From positions 1 to 9,176 of the forward strand of contig JAGHUZ010000160.1 of the NCBI GenBank assembly GCA_018064575.1: 9,176 nucleotides of DNA, in the 5' to 3' direction. A program made the position numbers and the translations under genes. Below, one piece after another: positions 1-6,695 of the stretch. Each line of letters opens with the position of its first letter. The stretch's first letter is position 1. Below the pieces are notes generated by a model. It was given only the letters and a program-made list of their open reading frames with translations, was not told the DNA's origin and did not search any database. This DNA is from Candidatus Minthomonas equi. GTDB lineage: Bacteria; Bacteroidota; Bacteroidia; Bacteroidales; UBA932.

Positions 1-268
1 TTCTTTTCGAACTCTGAAGAACGAAGATGGCTGTGTCGGAAATTTTGTAGGAATTTCCGGGGTATCCCACATATGAGCAGCGCAGTTTGGATTCTTTCCG
101 GTTTTCAGCCTGGAGGTGTGCTGCGAGTTGTCCCGGATGCCACATCCAGGTCGGGGAAGCGATTTTGCCGCCAGTCTGTATGCCGGGGGATATATTGTCC
201 TGAAGGCGGTCAGGCTGACTTGCAATGCCGATTAAGATGGCGGCCAGTGCTATAAAAGGAATATTCAT
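1..268 (-). CDS. N-terminal part of a secreted protein, probable glycosidase (runs off left edge)
   Basis: An uninterrupted minus-strand frame of 89 codons starts at ATG 268-266 and is still open at the window edge. It begins with a hydrophobic signal-peptide-like stretch (MNIPFIALAAILIGIASQ), so the product is probably exported. The mature part has a WMWHPGQLAAHLQ segment, then RC-SYVGYPGNSYK about 20 residues later. From memory, a W-x-W-x-PG opening followed by a VGYPG segment is seen near the N-terminus of some Bacteroidota rhamnosidase-like glycosidases; that is recollection, not a search. The start lies 1 bp after the stop of the GH78 gene, which strongly implies translational coupling and a shared transcript. 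An ATG at 273-271, overlapping that stop, is ruled out because it meets a stop after two codons. There is no clear Shine-Dalgarno sequence (AAAGAAATGAT precedes the ATG). The gene is confidently real; its family is uncertain because the catalytic domain lies outside the window. Confidence 0.75.
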   Translation of the reverse strand, partial: MNIPFIALAAILIGIASQPDRLQDNISPGIQTGGKIASPTWMWHPGQLAAHLQAENRKESKLRCSYVGYPGNSYKISDTAIFVLQSSKR

Positions 269-269
269 A

Positions 270-2615
270 TCATTTCTTTATGATGCAGGAAAGCCGGTGT
301 CTGCCTGCGGCAAGTTCCACGGGAGCGGAACCGTCGGGAAGGTATGCGGTGGCGTGGGCGCCTTCGGGCACGGTGACTTTGAGAATGAATTCGTCGCCTT
401 TGGCGATATCCCATCTTACGGCCAGTTTCCCGAAAGCCGTGTCGGTGGTGTAGGAGGCCCGGGTCAGGTCACCTGCCGGAGTCGGTTTCAGTATGATATG
501 CTTATAGCCGGGCTGCTCAGCGTCGGTCTGTACTCCGCAGAGCCAGCGGTACATCCAGGTCAGAGCCCCTCCGAACATCGGGTGGCATCTGGAGTCCTGT
601 CCGTTCCATTGTTCCCAGGTGGTTTTCGCACCTTGTTCTATCCACCATCCGAAACCCGGGAAGTCTCTTTTGTTCATAGCGGTATAGGCTTCCTCCTCCA
701 TTTGGTGGCGGCACAGCACTTCGAAGAAAAGGGCGGAACCGTAGATTCCGGTATTCAGATGACCGTCATTTGCCTCCAATTCCTTTTTGACTGTGGCGAT
801 AACGCGGCTGAGATTCTCTGCGGGTACTCCCATATCGAGGGCGAAGATGTTCGAACCGTCACCCATACCTTTCCCCGTACCGGTTCCATAGCCTTGTCCG
901 CTTTTTTCTCCACCGCCCGCGACATAGCTTCCTGAGGCCGGGTCATAGAATTTTTTATGGAAGGCGGCAGCCACGTCATCGGCGAGTGCGCTGTAGTGCT
1001 TGTATTCGGTGTTATGTCCGAGGGCTTTTGCCGCGGCAGCGGTATATGTGGCGCATTTCCAAAGGTAATAGGTGTGGACGAGATTTTCCGAGGGAAGATA
1101 GTATGGGGGACACCATTCGCCGAGGTTTTTCCAGTAAAGGGGTGCTCCCTTGCTGTCCGTAAGGGACTGAAGCATAGTGCCGTCGGGCTGTCTGAAACCA
1201 AGCATGAAGCGTAATTGCTCCTTCATGGGGACATAATTTTCTTCCAGAACTTTACGGTCGGCGTAGATGAGATAGTATTCCCAGGGGATGATGCACATAG
1301 CCGCTCCCCAGGGAACTCCGCCTCCGCATCCCGGATGCCAAGGGGCACCGTTGGGTACATAGCCGGTTTCCGTATCCTGGCAGTCAGACATATCACGGAG
1401 CCATTTGCGGTAGAAAGCGCGGGCATCGTAGTTATGCATTACCGTCACGCTTGCCACTTGACCGTCACCTGTATAAGGCCCTTTTTCACGATGGGGGCAG
1501 TCGGTGGCCACGCCGAGGTGCATATTGTCAGTCTGTGTCCTTTTCCAGATTTCATTGATTCGGTTCAGTAGAGGATTGGAACACTCGAATATGGTGGATT
1601 CCTTTATATCGCTATGAACTACTTCCCCTTGGATATTCGCGGAGGTCAATTTACCCAGCCAGCCGCTTATTATGACTTTCTCGTATAGCCACCAGCAGAA
1701 ACGGGGCGCATAGGAACGGACTTTCTTGCCATCGGAGATATATCTGTAAACACCGTTTCCCTTGGTCTCGATGGGATGTTCGATTTCTATGACGCTTCCT
1801 TCCGGGGCCTGAAAGTTCTTGAGTCTTATCCATCCGCTGACATAGTCTCCGAAATCGACTTCCCATCTGCCGTCATTCAGTCTGGTGATACTCTTGGGCT
1901 TGAGAATCTCCACTACGCGGTCTGCGGGGCCTTCCTGAGGTACCAATTCCCCGTCCGGGGCTTTCCTGAAGGCAGCCTGTTCCCACGAACCGCTGTCTTT
2001 CTGCCGGGCATCGTAGATTTCTCCGTCATAAAGGTCATTGAGGAGTATGGGACTTTTCCGTACCTGCCACGAATCATCGGATATGATAGTGCGGGATGTG
2101 CCGTCCGCATACCGGATTTCTACTTGACAGATAAAGCGCGGACTTCCGTACGGCTCCACCCAGCGGGTGCGTCCGGTGGCATAGAATCCGTTTCCGACGA
2201 GGGCTCCGAGACTGTTAGTCCCTTTTTTCAGCAGCGCTTTTATGTCGTATGTCATAAAATTTACCCTGAAGTTCCTCCAGTGGGTGTCATCCATAGTGAT
2301 GGGGTATTCTCTGAGTCCCGGTCTGTGAGAATAGGAAGTTTCGTTCGGGCAGAGAACTTCATCTCCCGCCTTGACGCCGTTTACATAGAATTCGAAAAAA
2401 CCGAGTCCCGTAACGTAAGCCGTGGCGGAGTTGATTTTCTGGTCGATGTCGAAGCTTTTTCTGAATTCCGGGGCGGGAAGCGTGTCGGTCCTGATATACT
2501 CTTCCCCCTCCCAAGGAGCTCCTATCCATCTGGCTTTCCAATCGACTGCCATCAGGTATCTCGGGAAGACCAATGTCAGCAGGGTAAGGAAAAGCAATGG
2601 TCTGAATGCCTTCAT
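270..2615 (-). CDS. Secreted GH78-type alpha-L-rhamnosidase
   Basis: Predicted exo-enzyme removing terminal alpha-L-rhamnose from oligosaccharides or glycosides by an inverting mechanism. The 781-residue protein starts with a signal peptide (about 1-23, ending YLMA). It continues with the GH78 N-terminal beta domain (about 60-215, with VTGLGFFEFYVNG and GNGFYATG), a second beta domain (about 235-335), an (alpha/alpha)6 catalytic barrel (about 340-695) and a C-terminal beta domain to the end. The acidic motif DCPHREKGPYTGDGQ gives D372, E377 and D384. Their spacing equals that of D567, E572 and D579 of Bacillus RhaB, and TTWEQWNG gives E668, the likely counterpart of its E841, so all four catalytic acids are present. 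Residues 567-587 form an unusual glycine-rich loop. The start is 7 bp after the oxidoreductase stop, with AGGATAG as a weak ribosome site. Family assignment is strong. The exact linkage is unknown, and the variant GPYTGDG motif suggests a subgroup away from classic rhamnosidases. Confidence 0.9.
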   Translation of the reverse strand: MKAFRPLLFLTLLTLVFPRYLMAVDWKARWIGAPWEGEEYIRTDTLPAPEFRKSFDIDQKINSATAYVTGLGFFEFYVNGVKAGDEVLCPNETSYSHRPGLREYPITMDDTHWRNFRVNFMTYDIKALLKKGTNSLGALVGNGFYATGRTRWVEPYGSPRFICQVEIRYADGTSRTIISDDSWQVRKSPILLNDLYDGEIYDARQKDSGSWEQAAFRKAPDGELVPQEGPADRVVEILKPKSITRLNDGRWEVDFGDYVSGWIRLKNFQAPEGSVIEIEHPIETKGNGVYRYISDGKKVRSYAPRFCWWLYEKVIISGWLGKLTSANIQGEVVHSDIKESTIFECSNPLLNRINEIWKRTQTDNMHLGVATDCPHREKGPYTGDGQVASVTVMHNYDARAFYRKWLRDMSDCQDTETGYVPNGAPWHPGCGGGVPWGAAMCIIPWEYYLIYADRKVLEENYVPMKEQLRFMLGFRQPDGTMLQSLTDSKGAPLYWKNLGEWCPPYYLPSENLVHTYYLWKCATYTAAAAKALGHNTEYKHYSALADDVAAAFHKKFYDPASGSYVAGGGEKSGQGYGTGTGKGMGDGSNIFALDMGVPAENLSRVIATVKKELEANDGHLNTGIYGSALFFEVLCRHQMEEEAYTAMNKRDFPGFGWWIEQGAKTTWEQWNGQDSRCHPMFGGALTWMYRWLCGVQTDAEQPGYKHIILKPTPAGDLTRASYTTDTAFGKLAVRWDIAKGDEFILKVTVPEGAHATAYLPDGSAPVELAAGRHRLSCIIKK

Positions 2616-2622
2616 GACGATT

Positions 2623-3657
2623 CTATCCTATGGTTATTCTTTCTCCTTTTTCTGAAGATTCGATGGCTGCGAACACAGCTTTCATAGCTGCCAGGACACC
2701 GTATCCCGGAATCGAGGGCTCCGTGTCATTGACCAGACAGTCCATAAAAGCATCGATGATGCCGGATTTGGTCTGATTGTCATTGGTCTGAATCTGCTCC
2801 ACTTCGAATGTTTCGACTATGCCTCCTTTCTTTCTGAGGACGATGGGGGCGCGGTCTATTTCATAAATGCTGATGCTTCCTTCAGTACCGAAAATGACGG
2901 TGGAATTGTCCTCTGCACCGTAATATGTCCAGCTGGCAGTCATAGTGCCGATGGCACCTCCGTCCATTTCATAAATACAGATGGCATTGTCATCGACTCC
3001 GATGGGCTGGCCGTCGGGACCGGTCTTGTCAAGTGTGACGAGTCTGGCGGAGACGGCTTTCACCTCCTGTCCTGTAAGGTATTGGATGAGGTCTGTCTTA
3101 TGGATTCCGAGGTCTGCCATAACGCCCATAGCTGCCTGTTTCTTGTCGAAGAACCAGGTGTTCTTGCCCGGATCGACACTCCAGTTCTCAGGACCGGAAT
3201 GACCGAAAGCAGTGTGGAAGGATATTATACGGCCGATTTCTCCGGCATCAATCATCTTTTTGGCTTCTACGTGAGCCTTGGCCAGACGCTGGTTCTGTCC
3301 TATCATCAGTTTCTTTCCGCATTCACGGGCGGTGTCCACCATCAGTTGGCATTCTTCTATGGTAATGGCCATAGGCTTCTCGCAGAGAACGTGTTTTCCC
3401 GCTTTCAGGGCTTTGACTGTGACTTCGCAGTGGGCGACGTTGGCGACGCACACACTTACGGCTTCTATTCTGCTGTCCGCGAGAAGTTCTTCCAGTGTGT
3501 CATATGCCTTGGCGTCATACTTCGCAGCGAGTTCTTCCGCACGGGCTTTGTTAAAATCGAAGAATCCGATGATTCGGGCCTGAGCATTGTCTGCATATTC
3601 GGGGATGTGGCGGACCTGAGCGATTTTTCCGCATCCGATAATTCCTATTCCTGTCAT
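2623..3657 (-). CDS. Gfo/Idh/MocA-family NAD(P)-dependent oxidoreductase
   Basis: A 344-residue protein, the usual family length, without a signal peptide and so cytoplasmic. The N-terminal Rossmann fold (about 1-120) shows the dinucleotide-binding GIIGCGKIA at residues 5-13, a D/N pair after beta-strand 2 (GFFDFN, 31-36), and the family hallmark CEKPMA with E93, K94 and P95. The C-terminal alpha/beta domain (about 125-344) has DLGIHKTDL with D182 and H186, the usual catalytic/substrate-binding histidine region. The family oxidises or reduces sugars, inositols and related polyols. Some relatives (GH109, for example) use NAD to catalyse glycoside hydrolysis, but nothing here specifically shows that. 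It lies between two exported glycosidases, 51 bp after the GH20-like gene and 7 bp before the GH78 gene, so its substrate is probably a sugar released by them. The AT-rich 51-bp gap (3658-3708) shows no convincing promoter or terminator. Family is certain; substrate is not. Confidence 0.93.
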   Translation of the reverse strand: MTGIGIIGCGKIAQVRHIPEYADNAQARIIGFFDFNKARAEELAAKYDAKAYDTLEELLADSRIEAVSVCVANVAHCEVTVKALKAGKHVLCEKPMAITIEECQLMVDTARECGKKLMIGQNQRLAKAHVEAKKMIDAGEIGRIISFHTAFGHSGPENWSVDPGKNTWFFDKKQAAMGVMADLGIHKTDLIQYLTGQEVKAVSARLVTLDKTGPDGQPIGVDDNAICIYEMDGGAIGTMTASWTYYGAEDNSTVIFGTEGSISIYEIDRAPIVLRKKGGIVETFEVEQIQTNDNQTKSGIIDAFMDCLVNDTEPSIPGYGVLAAMKAVFAAIESSEKGERITIG

Positions 3658-3708
3658 AAAGATATTTTTTGATTATTTGGTCTGTTAATAGTGTTGTCGA
3701 AACAGTTT

Positions 3709-5235
3709 TTAATTATTTAGAAAATTTTCAGGCGGTACCTGATACTTGAATGAGCCGAAGCGTGTATAGTCGGTAAACTTCATATCCCAGCATACATAGC
3801 GCAGCATAGTATAGAAAGCTGACAGCCAGCTGCGATACGGTATATCTTTCATATCACCATACCACATCATACAGGACAGATGATAATAAATATTGAAAAG
3901 GTCATCACCGAAATAATGGTGCCATAGAGTACCCAAAACACCTATGCCGTTTTTCTGTGAAAACTTGATTTGTGTTTCCATACCTTTCACGTCCTTGAAT
4001 GGGCAGGTAAGAACATCGAAACCGAGTCCCTTGAAGTATTTGAGAGTCGGATAATCTTCCTTTGGAGTTTTGTAGCACCAGTCACATATCACGATATCCT
4101 TGGGGAGAGTATTGGCGAGTTTGGCCGTTTCCTGCGAACCTGTGGCTGTAAAGCCTTTCCAACGTTGGTCACCTTTGACAAGCAGCTTGTCGTGCCACAT
4201 CATCGGCCGTGCTCCCATTTTCACGATAGTTTCGGAAACAGCGGTGATATGTTCACTGAGTATTTCGGAATAAGGACGTTTCAGGCAGTCAGGGCAGCTG
4301 GGGTCATAAGCTTCATCACATCCTATGTGGAAGAAGGGAGGACGTTCGAAAGCATCATACAGTTCTTTGATAAGGTCCATAATCAGAGTTCTGGTCTCAG
4401 GATTTGTCAAACAGAAATTCCATCCGTTGTCCGGTTCGAAAAGAGGCTGGTATTCAGGATGCGTATCCAGTGCAGCGTGCTTGCCGACACGTTCTCTGGC
4501 CAGTGCGGCATGACCGAATACGTTAAGCTGTGGTATAAGTGTCACTCCCAGGTCTTTGGCTATGCCACAGAGTCTTTTGACCTCGGATTTGGTCATAGTT
4601 CCGTCAGGATATCCGTACCAGGGAGCTACGTCACTTCTGAACGTTCCCCACGGTTCGAGAACCACGTAATTCATTTTGAAAAAGGCGGCGAGTCTGATAA
4701 GTCTCTCGACTTCCCAGGCTTGGACTTCCGGGAACCAGCAGATATGGAGTCCGCGGAAATCAGAGACGGGACGGTCCTCGATATCGGCTTTCCGGATAAT
4801 GTAGCCGGCTATCGTTTTGGTACCGCGTTTGGGAATGACAAGCTGTCTGAGTGTAAACATCGCATAACGGATACCCTGAAGTGTTCTGGCTTTTACGGAG
4901 ACACCGCTGCCGTCAGACAGAAGTGAATAGGCTTCTGCATCTGAAATGCCTGAAACAGATTTTCCGGCCACCACTGAAGGTGCGAACTCTCCGTACCATT
5001 CTTTCATATACTTTTCAGTCCAGGCCGTAGCTGATGAAAGTTCTTCGCAGTCAATGATAATTCTGGTCAAATCGAAGCATTCTTCGTAATGGATGTCGGA
5101 AGATGCAGGATATGGAAGAACCGGCATAATGTTTATGGTGTTCATATCCACGGCTGAATTTGCACCGGTGGCTCCATAGGAAGTAAGAACATTTCCAAGC
5201 AGTAACAAAGTTACCAGTAGGGGTTTGTATTTCAT
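3709..5235 (-). CDS. Divergent GH20-like secreted glycosidase
   Basis: First gene of the leftward operon, 508 residues. A signal peptide occupies about 1-21 (MKYKPLLVTLLLLGNVLTSYG). Residues 36-145 resemble the small alpha/beta domain before the GH20 barrel, and 155-480 the TIM barrel. The best GH20 signature is FFHIGCDEAYD with D307 and E308, in canonical beta-N-acetylhexosaminidases the acetamido-orienting Asp and the acid/base Glu. Other landmarks are RGLHICW (161-167), LIPQLNVFGHAALAR (233-247) and MMWHDK (345-350). Several sugar-binding residues look replaced. The Arg expected eight residues after R161 (human HexA R178) is P169, the H-x-x-DD loop is replaced by LEPWGTFRSD (193-202), and the late W-x-E is W438-H-H440. 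It may therefore act on a sugar other than ordinary beta-HexNAc, or bind it differently. ATG 5235 has an AT-rich leader without a Shine-Dalgarno sequence, about 33 nt from a predicted start site. Fold and exported location are well supported; substrate is open. Confidence 0.85.
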   Translation of the reverse strand: MKYKPLLVTLLLLGNVLTSYGATGANSAVDMNTINIMPVLPYPASSDIHYEECFDLTRIIIDCEELSSATAWTEKYMKEWYGEFAPSVVAGKSVSGISDAEAYSLLSDGSGVSVKARTLQGIRYAMFTLRQLVIPKRGTKTIAGYIIRKADIEDRPVSDFRGLHICWFPEVQAWEVERLIRLAAFFKMNYVVLEPWGTFRSDVAPWYGYPDGTMTKSEVKRLCGIAKDLGVTLIPQLNVFGHAALARERVGKHAALDTHPEYQPLFEPDNGWNFCLTNPETRTLIMDLIKELYDAFERPPFFHIGCDEAYDPSCPDCLKRPYSEILSEHITAVSETIVKMGARPMMWHDKLLVKGDQRWKGFTATGSQETAKLANTLPKDIVICDWCYKTPKEDYPTLKYFKGLGFDVLTCPFKDVKGMETQIKFSQKNGIGVLGTLWHHYFGDDLFNIYYHLSCMMWYGDMKDIPYRSWLSAFYTMLRYVCWDMKFTDYTRFGSFKYQVPPENFLNN

Positions 5236-5263
5236 AGATATTGAAGATTAATGTCCACTAATG

Positions 5264-5294
5264 TTGTGCTGATACAAAATTATCAATATTTTTG
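5264..5294 (+). promoter_or_regulatory. Predicted Bacteroidota-type promoter for the transporter-fucosidase operon
   Basis: On the plus strand a -33-like TTG (5264-5266, in TGTTG) is followed after 20 nt by TATTTTTG (5287-5294), matching TAnnTTTG. The start site would be about 5299-5302, giving a leader of about 50 nt before ATG 5351. It is the exact mirror image of the leftward promoter and overlaps it almost completely, so polymerase probably cannot occupy both at once. The leader (5311-5350) is AT-rich with no Shine-Dalgarno sequence or other clear signal. Confidence 0.65.
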
Positions 5295-5305
5295 TATCAG
5301 CACAA
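5275..5305 (-). promoter_or_regulatory. Predicted Bacteroidota-type promoter for the leftward operon
   Basis: On the minus strand the -33-like TTG lies at 5305-5303 and a full TAnnTTTG match (TAATTTTG) at 5282-5275, separated by 20 nt. Transcription would begin around 5270-5267, leaving a leader of about 33 nt before the GH20-like start at 5235. The upstream element is GTTG rather than the consensus TTTG. The call rests on motif match and position only. Confidence 0.65.
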
Positions 5306-5350
5306 CATTACTCGCAAACATCATCCATAATGATATAACAAAATAGTTTT

Positions 5351-6691
5351 ATGTCAGATTCTGTTAAAAAGATGCCGGCCAAGCTGGTAGAGCGCAAATA
5401 TCTGCTCACCTTCATTCTCATTACCTCCCTTTTCGCGTTGTGGGGGTTCGCCAATGATATCACGAATCCTATGGTGGCTGCATTCAAGACCACTCTCGAA
5501 ATTTCAAATTTCAAGGCGGCCTTCGTGCAGTTCGCGTTTTACGGGGGATATGCCACGATGGCCATCCCGGCCGCCCTTTTCATCAAGAAGTTCAGTTACA
5601 AGAGCGGGATTCTTCTCGGCCTTTCACTTTATGCCGTGGGGGCATTCCTTTTCATCCCCGCTGCCAGTGCGCAGAGTTTCTTCCTGTTCTGTTTCTCTCT
5701 GTATATCCTGACTTTCGGTCTGGCATTCCTCGAAACCACTTCGAATCCTTATATCCTTTCCCTCGGTGCACCTGAGAATGCCACCCGCCGTCTGAATCTT
5801 TCGCAGGCATTCAATCCGGTCGGCTCCCTTACGGGGATGATTATCGCATCCCAAATCGTGCTGGCCAATCTGTACAGCAATGCCGATGCCGTCAACGCCA
5901 AGTATGGCGTGAGTGACTTCAGCCAGTTGGATGCCGCCACCAGGGCTGTGATACGGAGCCACGACCTCGATACCATCCGCAACCCTTATGTGGCCATAGG
6001 TTTGGTAGTGGTCATAATGCTGGTGGTCATAGCCGTTTTCGTGAAGAAAGATACCACTTCCGGAGCGCAGGCGGAAAAACCGAAAACCGGTGATTCTCTC
6101 CGCAGATTATGGCGTAACAGGATTTATCGTGAAGGGGTGGTGGCCCAGATGTTTTATGTGGCCGCCCAGATTATGTGCTGGACATTTATCATCCAGTATG
6201 CAGGCCGTCTCGGCATCGAAAAGAATGTGGCTCAGTGGTGGAACATCGCGGCTATGGGACTCTGTCTTTCCGGCCGTTTCATCGGGACTTTCCTGATGAA
6301 ATATGTCAATTCCCGACGTCTTCTGATGATATTCGCACTTTGTGCGATGACGGCTACCGCAGGCGCCATACTCATTGACGGCCGGGCGGGGCTCTGCTGT
6401 CTGGTCATCGTGTCCCTGTTTATGAGTATAATGTTCCCCACCATATACGGTATCGCGCTTGAAGATGTCCGTCAGGATACTACTCTCGGTGCCGCTTTTC
6501 TGGTTATGGCCATCGTGGGAGGAGCCATAATGCCTCCGCTTCAGGGAGCCATCATAGACCTGGATGAAACTTCCCCCGGAATTTTCGGAGCTGTTTCCGC
6601 TACTAATTTCTCCTTCATCCTTCCGTTCATCTGTTTTGTAATGGTGGCTCTTTACGGCTATCGTTCATTCAAGGCTTCAAAGACTGTTTAA
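5351..6691 (+). CDS. fucP: FucP-type sugar:H+ symporter (major facilitator superfamily)
   Basis: A 446-residue inner-membrane protein with about 12 hydrophobic helices; it matches E. coli FucP along most of its length by recalled sequence. Landmarks are SLFALWGFAND (26-36), FVQFAFYGGYATMAIPAALFIKKFSYKSGILLG (58-90), GLAFLETTSNPYIL (123-136), RLNLSQAFNPVGS (147-159), CWTFIIQYAGR in the second half and FMSIMFPTIYGIAL near helix 10. E128 aligns with FucP E135, needed for proton-coupled fucose transport. The other key acid, FucP D46, aligns with N39, while D36 sits where FucP has N43: the acid has moved by one helix turn. This form is, from memory, common in Bacteroidota homologues. The loop at about 172-212 is longer than in E. 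coli. Cargo is probably L-fucose or a related monosaccharide freed by the GH95 enzyme encoded 4 bp downstream, but relatives carry glucose, galactose and other sugars. No Shine-Dalgarno sequence is seen. Confidence 0.9.
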   Translation: MSDSVKKMPAKLVERKYLLTFILITSLFALWGFANDITNPMVAAFKTTLEISNFKAAFVQFAFYGGYATMAIPAALFIKKFSYKSGILLGLSLYAVGAFLFIPAASAQSFFLFCFSLYILTFGLAFLETTSNPYILSLGAPENATRRLNLSQAFNPVGSLTGMIIASQIVLANLYSNADAVNAKYGVSDFSQLDAATRAVIRSHDLDTIRNPYVAIGLVVVIMLVVIAVFVKKDTTSGAQAEKPKTGDSLRRLWRNRIYREGVVAQMFYVAAQIMCWTFIIQYAGRLGIEKNVAQWWNIAAMGLCLSGRFIGTFLMKYVNSRRLLMIFALCAMTATAGAILIDGRAGLCCLVIVSLFMSIMFPTIYGIALEDVRQDTTLGAAFLVMAIVGGAIMPPLQGAIIDLDETSPGIFGAVSATNFSFILPFICFVMVALYGYRSFKASKTV

Positions 6692-6695
6692 GAAA

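Larger units (their letters stand above)
5259..5310. repeat. Perfect 21-bp inverted repeat with 10-nt spacer between the divergent operons
   Basis: Positions 5259-5279 and 5290-5310 are exact reverse complements over 21 bp (left arm begins TAATGTTGTGC, right arm ends GCACAACATTA). The dyad axis falls between 5284 and 5285, and 5281-5283/5286-5288 also pair, so only 5280, 5284, 5285 and 5289 break the symmetry. Each arm contains TTGT-N6-ACAA (5264-5277 and 5292-5305, centres 28 bp apart), a smaller dyad of the kind bound by dimeric repressors. The element contains predicted promoters for both operons, so it is most simply a combined operator-promoter. A terminator role makes little sense between two outward-facing starts. 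Confidence 0.95.

Noticed and set aside
225..935. Plus-strand open frame of 236 codons opposite the end of the GH78 gene
   Set aside because: It mirrors the C-terminal part of the rhamnosidase, including its conserved E668 motif, so it is a shadow frame.
1776..2687. Long plus-strand open frame of 303 codons opposite the GH78 gene
   Set aside because: It lies entirely antisense to a well-supported glycosidase, its product has no recognisable domain, and its composition is that of a reverse-frame shadow.
3658..3708. Internal promoter or terminator between the GH20-like and oxidoreductase genes
   Set aside because: The 51 bp are AT-rich with only a weak CTGTT/AACAG pairing and no full TAnnTTTG or stem-plus-T-run on the transcribed strand.
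3970..4926. Plus-strand open frame of 318 codons opposite the GH20-like gene
   Set aside because: It is antisense to a gene with a signal peptide and intact GH20 motifs; the translated product shows no family features.
5259..5310. The inverted repeat as a bidirectional terminator or a small mobile element
   Set aside because: It sits between two diverging gene starts, where no transcript needs to end. No flanking target-site duplication was seen, and the promoter motifs fit the position better.
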